Shown piece by piece: positions 1 to 8,185 of a DNA stretch of 13,026 nt. Under the pieces are notes generated by a model. That model did not search any database. It had not been told where the DNA came from and worked only from the letters and a program-made list of their open reading frames with translations. A program made the translations under genes and the position numbers. The DNA lies in assembly GCA_003024985.2 (NCBI GenBank), contig PXIH01S0020377.1, one strand, 5' to 3'. Position 1 is the stretch's first letter. Each line of letters opens with the position of its first letter. This DNA comes from Euperipatoides rowelli (Eukaryota > Onychophora > Udeonychophora > Euonychophora > Peripatopsidae).

Positions 1-391
1 AGACACTAGCATTTAAAAGCTTAGGTTACAGGGGCTAGCCACTGTACTTAGCAGTTTTGCCAAATGTAATGCACAAAATATTTATTTTATTTACATTGAT
101 TTTTATTTTCTATCTTTGGGTTCTTTGCTTAATTTTATGAAAAATATATAACTTATAAATATTTCAATTATATTAAAAAATATTCCAAATATATATATTA
201 TAATAAATAGCCTTAATCTAATATAGGCTAATGTATGTCAATTTGAATTTTAGCTTGTAAAACTTTTATGTTTTGAATGTATTAGTTCAGGGAGGGCAAA
301 TAGGTGTTAAGTGGTGCGGGTGCCGAAGACGGCACTTTAGACATTTTTGGCGGTATGGTATACTGGACACAGAACAAAAAATTTAAAAATG

Positions 392-412
392 TCCACAATC
401 AAAAATAATAAT
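392..412 (+). repeat. 21-bp direct repeat, copy 1
   Basis: This starts TCCACAATCAAAAATAA and is identical over 21 bases to 630-650. The copies are 238 bp apart and the flanks differ. They may be remnants of a duplicated or dispersed repeat; no function is implied. Confidence 0.7.
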
Positions 413-629
413 TTGTGTGAGGAAAGAAAGCTCATGCAGTTTGCCCAAGACCAGAGGTCACAATGTTTGATATAGCCTACCCATGTGAATCCATGCATCA
501 CGTTTTGTGATTACATGTGTTGACATGAGCATAAGTGAGGCAAGATGGTAACATGTTCTGCCCTGTCAACCAAGGTTCCTCTAACTTCAGAATTGCCAGT
601 AAAGACCATGTTTACCAGGAAGAATAATC

Positions 630-650
630 TCCACAATCAAAAATAATAAT
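630..650 (+). repeat. 21-bp direct repeat, copy 2
   Basis: Exact second copy of 392-412. Upstream context differs (AGAATAATC here, AAAAATG there), so the identity ends sharply. Confidence 0.7.
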
Positions 651-823
651 AAAAAGTCATCAAATCTATCAATAGAGAACCAAAACGTCCATATAAAAAA
701 AAGATTATGAAAAATATGTAACCAAGACACATTTCGGCACTTAGTCCAAAATGACATCAACATTGGTTTAATCTTGGCACTCTGGACAAATCCTATTTGA
801 CTTCCCTGTATTAGATTAAGGCA

Positions 824-878
824 GGGGGGGGGGGGTTAACCATTTGATATCCGGTTAGTAATGGCGGTTACCCGGATA
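824..878. repeat. Poly-G tract (12 G) followed by a TATCCGG/CCGGATA inverted repeat
   Basis: Twelve G residues (824-835) are followed by three GGTTA words and a perfect 7-bp inverted repeat, TATCCGG at 848-854 and CCGGATA at 872-878. Runs of GGTTA with CCGGATA are typical of terminal regions of some animal DNA transposons, so this may be an element end. No partner end or target duplication was identified. Confidence 0.4.
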
Positions 879-1350
879 GGAACATTAATATTTTTACCCA
901 TCCCTACAATTTAGGCCTACACGCTATTATTTTGTTCGAGCCTGCACAACCATAGTATTGTTCCTTATTTAGACAGCTAAAGTCGATTATAATCAACAGT
1001 TTTCAATTGAAAGGAACGATCTTAATCAAGATATTTCAACAATCTCTATAAATACACTAAAATAGCTAAGTACTGGTATTTTATTTTAATCACAAACTTT
1101 AAGTACACATGTATAATATTATTTTTTTCGTTTTAACCAAAGAGCCCATGTGAATGATTGTATTCTCTCATTAGACAGAGCTAACGCCAAATCGGCATGT
1201 TTTAATTGAAAACACAATCTTACGATGCTTCAAGCTAAGATCTCTCTATATAACAAACGTAGTGAGGGTAGGCTCTAAGACTGCCTGATATTGGCACTGT
1301 TACACCAGCTACGTCTGCTACAGAATGAAATTGAAGCGAAACTGCGATAA

Positions 1351-1396
1351 GGAATTATAAGAAAAGCTGGTATGAAATTATGAGAAAGCCTGGTTG
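1351..1396 (+). repeat. Degenerate tandem repeat, two 23-bp units
   Basis: Units 1351-1373 and 1374-1396 match at 17 of 23 positions by eye; both follow the pattern GRAATTATRAGAAA then CTGGT. This looks like an old local tandem duplication. Confidence 0.5.
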
Positions 1397-1515
1397 AAAC
1401 TATTATAATTCAGGTATTGTAATAAAAATGCTAGGCCTACGTTGTAATGTGTAAATATAACTAAACTTTATTCTGTGTAAATAGATGGCTTTGTATACAC
1501 AAACGGAAAACATTT

Positions 1516-1540
1516 CTGGCTAGCTAACTTTGCTAGCCAG
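1516..1540. repeat. Perfect 9-bp stem-loop
   Basis: CTGGCTAGC at 1516-1524 and its exact reverse complement GCTAGCCAG at 1532-1540 flank the 7-nt loop TAACTTT. It is the first of three palindromic structures within 130 bp. Confidence 0.8.
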
Positions 1541-1582
1541 CATACTGTAAACAATAATGGAAGGAAAAGGAACAACAAATTA

Positions 1583-1594
1583 ATTCCTAGGAAT
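1583..1594. repeat. Perfect 12-bp palindrome ATTCCTAGGAAT
   Basis: Self-complementary over all 12 bases. It lies between the stem-loops at 1516-1540 and 1603-1642. Confidence 0.8.
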
Positions 1595-1602
1595 GGACGT
1601 CG

Positions 1603-1642
1603 GTGAGATGGTTGTCATTTAATGGTAATGGCAACCACTCAC
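1603..1642. repeat. 16-bp stem-loop with one bulge
   Basis: The 5' arm is GTGAG (1603-1607), a bulged A (1608), then TGGTTGTCATT (1609-1619). The 3' arm is AATGGCAACCACTCAC (1627-1642), and the loop is 7 nt. One pair is a G-U type mismatch. It could be a transposon remnant or a transcribed hairpin, but at 40 nt it is too short for a normal microRNA precursor. Confidence 0.7.
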
Positions 1643-2557
1643 AGAGGAAAGACATGGAATAACAATGGGAATAACTATTTATAGGTAAGAGTTACAAATA
1701 ATTATGCAGCTTGCTTAATTAATGATTTAGCATTAACTCGCGCATTCCAAAGCACTGCATCTGTGGCATTTACTTAGACAAAGTAAACACGTCACAGATG
1801 ACAACAGCTGAACTATATGGAATATGTGAGCAAATGTAAACAAATAAACATTACACAAAGACTAGCAATTATATTATTAAAAGACTATTATTACTAGTAA
1901 AGATATATTGGATCAACATATGTAGGCTACTCAAATTGATAAGCAAAGTATTTTTTTTTTATCAAAATGTTTAAAAATTGGTAACAAATGTTTTTCAAGT
2001 GAACAAGTACCACAGAAGGCACATTTTTCTTCCCCCCAACTTTCAAAATAAATTTGCTTTCAAACTTTAATGAAATGTTTTAACTTATAAATATGGTGTT
2101 TAAAATTATCAAGAGAAGATAAATATGTTATGTTTTTCAGTTAATTCATTGTTTTTCTTTTTTAAAAGAAAGAAATTATTGCACAAAAGGTTAAATTTTA
2201 TATTGATACAATAATAAATCATTAAATTTAAAATCATAATTTTAATTCTTTTGCTGAAGTTAGCCTAAATTTCATTTTTAAATAAATATGAAAATATTGG
2301 CATTTTAAATTTTTTGTCTAAAAAAAGGGGGCTTATTTATACACTATTTAGGGCTATGTTTTTTATTTATTTATGAACGATTTAATGTAGGCTACTATGA
2401 AGTAACAGAACACTTATGGTTGAAGTTATGGATTTTAATATTGAATAATTAAAAAACGCAAATAAAACATTTATTATGAACTGCAACAACACACATCTAA
2501 TAATGAAAATGACATCCATTTAAAAAAAAAAGGAAACAGAATAGGCTATGGTAGAAG

Positions 2558-2573
2558 TTTGTAAGGACACTTT
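2558..2573 (+). repeat. 16-bp direct repeat TTTGTAAGGACACTTT, copy 1
   Basis: Identical to 2787-2802. Both copies are preceded by TAGGCTAT (2542-2549 and 2778-2785) at different spacing, so a slightly larger composite unit may be duplicated. Confidence 0.65.
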
Positions 2574-2786
2574 TTTTTTTAAGTCGGCCGACATCAGGCC
2601 AACCGCTAAATATTGTTACCCCAAGTTATATTGTAACTTCTATAGAAAGAACACAATTGAAACTTCAGAAAAGCAACAATAATTATTATCAATCGTTACA
2701 GTTCTGGTGACATTGAGGAGGTAGCCTAATATACGTATATGTAGGAAAACCAGAATAAACATAACTTATACTGTAAGTAGGCTATT

Positions 2787-2802
2787 TTTGTAAGGACACT
2801 TT
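2787..2802 (+). repeat. 16-bp direct repeat TTTGTAAGGACACTTT, copy 2
   Basis: Exact second copy of 2558-2573, 229 bp downstream, with TAGGCTAT ending two bases upstream. Confidence 0.65.
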
Positions 2803-3073
2803 ATGTAAAAATATACTAAAAATGATTCATTAAAACGTGAAGTATGCAATTTTGGTTAAATTTTGTACAGTATTAAATAGCAGTAATATCTATTGTAAAG
2901 TACAAAAAAAAAAATATTGATGTATAAAGTAGGATGCTCAGAAAGATAACCTAGTGTTAAAATTAAAAAAAATATTACTGATAATTGAATTCAAAATTTG
3001 CTAGTCAAGTTCCAAATGTCGATTAGCAAAATGCTAATTGAAAATTAATAAGTAATTTGTCCCTGATACAGTA

Positions 3074-3150
3074 GGCCTATATATATACTGTATACATACA
3101 TATGGTGTATATACTATAATTTATATACACAATATATAATGTATATACAA
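3074..3150. repeat. AT/ATAC-rich imperfect microsatellite
   Basis: A run of TATA, TATAC and CATA words with short interruptions, starting just after a TAGGCCTA word. It is followed at 3191-3203 by a run of 13 C. Confidence 0.7.
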
Positions 3151-3190
3151 ACACATACTAGTGACAATAAATATTGACATACTCTACACT

Positions 3191-3203
3191 CCCCCCCCCC
3201 CCC
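3191..3203 (+). repeat. Poly-C tract (13 C)
   Basis: Thirteen C in a row in otherwise AT-rich DNA. It may be a homopolymer or the edge of a dispersed element; no flanking duplication is seen. Confidence 0.8.
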
Positions 3204-5000
3204 ATATAATTATTTTTTAATCATTATAAACAATATATTTGCAAAATGACAAATAAAACCTGTAAAAATAAATATATTTAATTCATTTATCCCATTCACT
3301 CTCACTTTGGACATACCAAAATATAACTAAATGCATTTAATTCCCAATTATTTGGTTTAATTAAGTTGAAAATATACTGTTTCCAACAAGACAATATTTA
3401 CATTACAATAAAATAATTCTTTACATACCAAACATTTTTTTACCTACGTTAATAAAAAAAATATTTAAAAAAAGGGAATAAAATTGTTTTTAATATACAG
3501 CCTACATTAGTATTACTATATATATTTTTTTTTTTTTACAACCAAGAATGAGAATTACACCTGTATTTTTTTTATAAGCCATGTGAATATTATTTAAAAA
3601 AAAAAAAAAAGCATTAGGGTCACGCACTCTAGTGGAATTACATGGCATTAACGACATCAGTGCAGAGGTGACCGAGATATACTGTACCTGGATAAAACCT
3701 CTTTATTAGTTTTATTTTTCACAAAAATAAATCTTGCAAACATGTTAAATTAAGGCATATTTTTTTAGGGGGTATACATTATGTAGAAAACGATATAACA
3801 TGATTAATTAAACTACCTGAAATTCATTTGTATCGCTACGATACATTTACAGTAAAACCTACGATATTTATTATCGTACATAATTAAATGGGAATGAATC
3901 GGAGTAAAATATAATGCATAATATGCTAACAAATATTAGTGAATGTATTATCAGCACAGCAATTCAATCTATCAAAGGTAAATAAGGTGTGCGTACTTGC
4001 CTACACATGGAGCTATGCACAAATTACCAAAATTATCGCCATCTGGTGATTAAATAGATAATCACACACAAGGTAATTTACAGTATAATGTAGATTTCCA
4101 AAATGGTGCAATTACTGTAAAGTCTTACAATGGTCTTAATGATAATAAATCCTAGCTATGATAATGTTCGTGCGAATAAAATATCCAATCTAGGTGAAGA
4201 ATAATTTAGTAATTAATTAATTAAAATAATACAATGCACATGATTTGCTAGGATACGTCCACATTGACAAATTATATTATTCATACAGGTGATCATGTTT
4301 ACAAACGTAGAAGTACAGTATATACTGTAAATATATTTTTCCAAACATAATAAAGCTTCTACTCCTGGTTTTTCCATCTCCATAATGTGAATAAATGCAT
4401 AAACTTTCCTCTTTTTAAAAAATATTGTATTTTATATATACCGTATATATTTTTTAAAAGGACAAAATTCCATTACAATAATCATTGATGTGCAAATTCA
4501 CTATAAATACTCGTAATAAAAAATCCAAGTTCGACTTTTTACGAAAACAAATTATTTTTATGGTCAAATTTAATACGAAGATTTGTCACATTGTTAAATG
4601 TTAGTTGGTAAACAAGTTTTCCACGAGTAATTCATTTTGTCGTGCCACGGCTATCTAACTGCACAGCCGGTAAACTTCAACCAAAGCATGGCATCGGCGT
4701 TATTTCCCCAGCCGGATTAATCAATAGCTAGTAGGAATAAAATGCTAACTTTGGAAAAAAGAGGAAAGAAGTGGGGGGTATGAAATTAATAAGCACAGCA
4801 GAAAACCTAACGATTGGATTATTCCTAGACGAGGTTTATTTACAAATAGCACATCAAACTCGTCTACAAGAACATAGCTCCACATGAGTTACAGAAGGCT
4901 TACTCTAATAACACCTTATTCACTAATGATTTCAGGAAAAGCGTTCTCTGGATCCATAGATACTGATGTTTTGCCAGCTAATAAAAGTACTATTTCTTCA
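3204..5000. other. AT-rich non-coding stretch
   Basis: No reading frame or RNA gene is recognised. There are many poly-A/poly-T runs, a 16-bp palindrome (4314-4329), and a slightly more GC-rich patch near 4640-4720 without coding signal. Confidence 0.5.
4314..4329. repeat. Perfect 16-bp palindrome TACAGTATATACTGTA
   Basis: Self-complementary over 16 bases. It combines TACAGTA and TACTGTA, which are themselves over-represented in the window (15 exact copies counted by eye). Confidence 0.8.
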
Positions 5001-5004
5001 AACA

Positions 5005-5043
5005 GGGATTGAGGGAGGAGGGGTAAGAAAAGGGGAGGGGGGG
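5005..5043 (+). repeat. G-rich purine tract, possible G-quadruplex
   Basis: G runs of 3, 3, 4, 4 and 7 lie within 39 bp of an almost pure purine strand. One loop (TAAGAAAA) is 8 nt, just over the usual 7-nt limit for predicted quadruplexes. The tract lies about 1.2 kb upstream of the MOCOS-like exon. Confidence 0.45.
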
Positions 5044-5700
5044 TAGGTAAAATTTACTAAGCAAAAAAAAAAAATAATTTCACAAAAACAGGTTATCAGA
5101 ATAGGCTATTTTATTTAACCGATAAAAAAAAAAAATCATAAATATAACAGAAATCTCTACAGCCATTTAAAATATTTTATTAAATTTTTTTTAATCACTG
5201 GTTAAACATTTTACGATCGCGAAAATTTAACTCACTTCAATCCAATACTACTAGTATGAGCGGTCGTGAGAACTCTTTTGAAAGGGTGTTTTTAGAAAGG
5301 GGTGTAAGTTGGGATAAGACATTGAAATTAGGATCTACAGAGGAGAGTTATAGACATTTAACAGAGCGCATTCACAGGCTTTAACATTTTATTTATATAC
5401 CCTAATTAAGTTAAAAAGATAGTTCAAGATTGTATAGGGTGCAAGGTTAAGGCAATTTGATGATCGTGCCTCTGGCATATCAGGTAGACTATTTTACCAC
5501 AGCCTACCGATCAGTGAAGGAAGCGATCAGCCAGGAAAAATAACAATTTAGCATTGCGCAATAAAATAAAATACAAACTTAGCATCTCAATAAAGCTATT
5601 AACAAAATAAAGAAAATAAAATAAGACATGAGCGTCAGGTACAAGCTAAAAACATAAGGTAGCTTAGACAGAGAAGGCCCTAAGCCTTTACATTAGGGTA
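5044..5700. other. Non-coding stretch upstream of the CpG-rich promoter
   Basis: No gene is recognised. AT-rich at first, becoming more mixed from about 5250. If the minus-strand splice donor at 5781/5780 is real, this would be the start of an intron of a divergent transcript. Confidence 0.4.
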
Positions 5701-5780
5701 AAGACAAAAGGGGGCGGTTAAACTAAAAACGGGAGTCAAAACCCACGAGTTCACAAGTGCAAGGAAGCATGCGGACGTAC

Positions 5781-5960
5781 CTTGGATTGTTGTAGGAAGG
5801 ACTGGTGGTAAGGAATGGCGGGGTTGAATCACAGGGAGCAGTCAGGTTAGGTGGCGGGGAGAAAGTAGGGTAGAAATTTGGAGTCAACGTGCTCAAGAGA
5901 GGGACGTTGACGGATAACGCCGCTCAAAATCCGGGTGTATTCCTTCCCTTGATATAGTTC
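5781..5960 (-). other. Possible non-coding first exon of a divergent transcript
   Basis: On the minus strand, CCAAG|GTACGT (exon ending at 5781, intron starting at 5780) is close to the ideal animal donor. The stretch before it, from roughly 5960 down, is CpG-rich and has no ATG on the minus strand, so it would be 5' untranslated. The upstream limit is a guess. No coding exon for such a gene was recognised in 1-5780, so a long non-coding RNA or a chance donor are equally possible. Confidence 0.2.
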
Positions 5961-5963
5961 TAG

Positions 5964-5971
5964 TGACGTCA
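5964..5971. promoter_or_regulatory. Consensus CRE (TGACGTCA)
   Basis: The perfect palindromic CREB/ATF site sits in the middle of the CpG-rich block, about 280 bp upstream of the preferred ATG. Such sites are common in unmethylated, often bidirectional, animal promoters. Binding is inferred. Confidence 0.5.
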
Positions 5972-6248
5972 CCAACTTTTCCCGCTCACTCCTACTATTG
6001 TTGATTTCATCAAAATATTTCAACTGTCAAACTAAAGAATAATATTTCCANCTTCAGATTTTAAAGTGGATTAATCTCATCCAGTTCTCTTGCACCGGTT
6101 TAATTTAATACATTCGGAACTACTTGCTTCAAAAGCTTTGCTCTTCGTAATGCGTTTAAGGACATGCGCAGAAAATTTCGTCAATAGCAATCAAATATGC
6201 AAAATTTATAAGGTTATTGATCATGTGACGTACAACATGACCTCAAAC

Positions 6249-6357
6249 ATGGCGACCAGCTGCGATAAAATTAGATTTCTTCAAGAAAATCAGGGATTGT
6301 ATGGATACGATGGCAGGATTGATGAAATCAGACAATTTGAGTTCCAAAGATTGGCAG
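6249..6357 (+). CDS. MOCOS: Molybdenum cofactor sulfurase, first coding exon (partial)
   Basis: MOCOS is a cytosolic PLP-dependent enzyme that takes sulfur from cysteine and transfers it to the molybdenum cofactor of xanthine dehydrogenase and aldehyde oxidase. The family has an N-terminal NifS-like (class V aminotransferase) domain and a C-terminal MOSC domain. Only the extreme N-terminus is here: 36 whole codons plus one base. It has YGY at residues 18-20 and EIRQFEFQRLAG at 26-37, matching the family's YGY...LR-EF-RLAG that precedes the strand VYLDHAG. Immediately after the A36 codon the exon ends in CAG|GTAAAC (donor GT at 6358-6359), giving a phase 1 intron; unspliced reading diverges and stops at 6408. 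The start was chosen at 6249 (AAAC-ATGG, A at -3 and G at +4). In-frame ATGs at 6237 and 6150 are alternatives. The 17 residues before YGY fit the short family N-terminus. No later exon is visible. Identification rests on a short match, so it is probable but not certain. Confidence 0.6.
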
Positions 6358-6863
6358 GTAAACGTAATCATTTTATGCTTACAGAGAAAATAAAGACCCC
6401 ACACTCGTGAAACAGCCCTGTTTTTAATTTTTGTTCCCTTTCGCTGATAAAAAGCAAGATACAATACAAATAAACAAACACTAAAACATTTAAAGCCCTT
6501 ATTATTTTAATAAAATGTTGATATTCAAAACGTGATTTGAATGTTTTGTTAATAAAACTAGTTGCGAATGGCGCTGGTAATAAGCGGATTTATTGACAAG
6601 AGCGGAGCCCAAGCAATAACGTGATTTATTGTTTACATTAGTAATAGTGTAAGCAAGATGTAGTAAAATCTTGGGCGTATTGCTCTCATCCTAAAAAAAA
6701 AAAAAAAAGATTTAGATCTACATTGTGTATATTTAGTATAGAACAATCAATGGAAATGTATGTCAACCCTGTTTGAATTCTAGCATTTATGAGAGTTTAT
6801 AAAAAGATTGCACCAATTTAACCCTGCTCTGCCTATCATTAAGAAATGTTTCAAATAAATACA

Positions 6864-6903
6864 TATAGCCTCAGTGAGCTATATAGAGCTCACTTTATAG
6901 CCT
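6864..6903. mobile_element. Possible hAT-like 24-bp remnant in an 8-bp duplication
   Basis: TATAGCCT occurs at 6864-6871 and again at 6896-6903. The 24 bp between them start CAGTGAGCT and end AGCTCACTT, with 8-bp perfect inverted arms (AGTGAGCT 6873-6880, AGCTCACT 6887-6894). An 8-bp target duplication and ends of the CAGTG...CACTG kind are typical of hAT transposons. The insert is far too short to be a working element. It could be an extreme internal deletion or chance. Confidence 0.35.
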
Positions 6904-7028
6904 TGAGATATGTAAGTTAGTAGTCAGGCCTAAATCAAAGAACGCAGCTTAGGCAGAATAAAGATAATGTAACCCAACCTAATTCAGATTTGATAACAGC
7001 AATTCAAAAAAGTTTATATTTTGAAAAT

Positions 7029-7049
7029 TTATTATTATTATTATTATTA
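7029..7049 (+). repeat. (ATT)n microsatellite
   Basis: About six to seven uninterrupted TTA/ATT units. Confidence 0.85.
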
Positions 7050-7520
7050 ACTCACTAATAGTCCTATTGGACTTTTTATTTATTTTTAAAGTGATTTGCT
7101 CCCTAATGAAATATATTTATTCTTCCATAAACAAGGTACATCAAAACAATATCATTGGACAAAATTAATCAATAAAAATAGATTTAGTGAAAAAAAATCT
7201 GGAGAGCTTATTATTCCACTTATCTTGAACCAAGTCCAGAGGTAATATTTGAATGTCCTTAGAATAGTAGCATTTTAGTTCCTCAACATAATATGGCCGC
7301 ATTCATAGTTTTAGACCATTAAAAATTAAGACATTTTGAGCTTTCTACATGAGAAAAAGTACATATATCATAATGACTATGTAACCACTATGCCTTAACA
7401 AAAAAAAGGCCAGTACTTAACAAATTATTATCTTGGAGATTCCATCCAGTAATAAAGAAAATTCTTTTCCTAAATTCCATAAAATTAGAACATTAAAAAA
7501 AATATGCTAATCATTTTCTA

Positions 7521-8124
7521 TTTTCCCACAGAACGCACAAGAATTTTTTTTTTTTTTTAAAGGGAATTGCACCCTTCTCAATATGCTTTATTGATCACAC
7601 ATTAGACATAAGTTACATGGCACCAATATATTCTTTAGGCCATATGTCCCATCAGCGCCAGAGAAATAACGAAAACATATATTTGAAAGTATACATTATT
7701 TGGACAATCATAATCATGCATTCCATAAATTAAATTTATAAATCAGATAATAGACCTTTGCATTAGTCCACTTTTTCTCAAAAACAGAAAACTTGACGCC
7801 CAATGAATCTGCCCTAAACAATTTCTTCAATTGCATAATAAAGTAGATCTTAGGCCTAAACTTGGTGCCTTGAAACAAAAAACAGTTGCGTATTTTCCAA
7901 ATTACAAATGCAGTAAACAGTAAAAGCCAACCAGCTTCTTTAAACTGCAAGGCTACCAAAAAAAAAAGTCAGCACATTCGAATTCGCTAAATTATAATGA
8001 GTACATTGCATCAACAGATACCTCAGCTCATTGAAATACTCACAAGAACGCACAAGAATTATCTAGTATTTAACCATATTCCGAAACCATAAAGTTTTTT
8101 TGTCTTGTGCGCCCTGTGGAAAAG
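7521..8124. mobile_element. Segment flanked by imperfect ~22-bp inverted repeats
   Basis: The left end TTTTCCCACAGAACGCACAA (7521-7540) resembles the reverse complement of the right end, whose + strand reads CTTGTGCGCCCTGTGGAAAA (8104-8123). The arms differ by two substitutions and one indel. A third copy, GAACGCACAAGAATT, lies inside at 8046-8060 in the same orientation as the left end (7531-7545). A MITE-like non-autonomous element of about 600 bp is one reading, but no clear target-site duplication is seen. The segment contains the 7714-7959 relic. Confidence 0.3.
7714..7959 (-). pseudogene. Possible C-terminal relic of an L1/Tx1-like LINE ORF2
   Basis: The frame encodes about 81 residues. 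It includes GWLLLFTAFVIWKIRNCFLF (residues 10-29), then a lysine-rich helix-like part with LKKLFRAD, and later a KKWTNAK stretch. The order hydrophobic-IWK-x-RN-xx-F, then a KLxxxxRAD-like segment, then a tryptophan resembles the extreme C-terminus of L1/Tx1-clade ORF2 proteins downstream of the reverse transcriptase. No palm or endonuclease motif is nearby. The match is from remembered pattern only, so this could be an unrelated chance frame. Confidence 0.25.
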
Positions 8125-8134
8125 TTATTTTGAA

Positions 8135-8185
8135 AATTTATTTATTTATAAATAATTGTTTAAGCCAAAGGCTTTTACAATGTCA
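8135..8185 (-). mobile_element. 3' end of a non-LTR retrotransposon (hairpin plus AAATA tail)
   Basis: Read on the minus strand: TTGTAAAAGCC, TTT, GGCTTAAA, then a tail TATAAATAAATAAATTTT. AAGCC/GGCTT (8162-8174) is a perfect 5-bp stem with a 3-nt loop. The same arrangement ends the minus-strand fragment at 12294-12350. It is probably the 3' terminus of the copy whose C-terminus is at 8874-9113, though 700 bp of intervening 3' sequence is long for this kind of element. Confidence 0.55.

Larger units (their letters stand above)
1..820. other. AT-rich non-coding stretch with short direct repeats
   Basis: No reading frame of useful length and no recognisable RNA gene is visible. The stretch holds an exact 21-bp direct repeat (listed separately) and three loosely similar copies of a word like GGCACTTTAGAC / GGCACTTAGTCC / GGCACTCTGGAC near 331, 735 and 776. 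These may be remains of one dispersed repeat, but the similarity is too short to name a family. Confidence 0.5.
880..3060. other. AT-rich non-coding stretch
   Basis: No gene is recognised. Content is A/T homopolymers, several TAGGCTA-type words, a short tandem duplication at 1351-1396, a cluster of palindromes at 1516-1642, and a repeated TTTGTAAGGACACTTT word. It would lie upstream of the promoter region of the + strand gene, or inside an unseen gene on the minus strand. Confidence 0.5.
5700..6236. promoter_or_regulatory. CpG-enriched promoter region, possibly bidirectional
   Basis: CpG dinucleotides are dense from about 5710 to 6310 (some 25 by eye) but sparse in the AT-rich DNA on either side. 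The block ends at the first coding exon of the + strand gene. It contains a consensus cAMP-response element and a good minus-strand splice donor, which suggests transcription may leave in both directions. The + transcription start is not visible directly; I infer it lies between about 5970 and 6230. An N at 6051 marks an unresolved base. Confidence 0.5.
6358..7510 (+). other. Presumed intron 1 of MOCOS, proximal part
   Basis: It begins at the GTAAAC donor and shows no coding exon. It holds A/T homopolymers, an ATT microsatellite (about 7029-7049), a GCCCAAG/CTTGGGC inverted pair (6607-6613 and 6670-6676), and a small hairpin inside an 8-bp direct repeat (6864-6903). The intron assignment depends on the MOCOS call; if correct, intron 1 exceeds the 6.6 kb left in the window. 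Confidence 0.45.

Noticed and set aside
3617-3700. tRNA-derived SINE near the GC-richer patch
   Set aside because: No convincing A box or B box (GGTTCGANTCC) of an RNA polymerase III promoter was found.
6090-6248. N-terminal extension of the MOCOS-like frame up to 6090
   Set aside because: The codon at 6090 is TTG, not ATG. The extra residues do not resemble the family, and the ATG at 6249 has the best context and gives the expected short N-terminus. In-frame ATGs at 6150 and 6237 remain possible.
6358-6410. Coding continuation after the LAG motif to the stop at 6408
   Set aside because: The residues KRNHFMLTEK and onward do not resemble the family's VYLDHAG strand, and a splice donor lies exactly at the break.
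6243-6464. 73-residue frame on the minus strand
   Set aside because: It is antisense to the MOCOS-like exon and has no recognisable motif.
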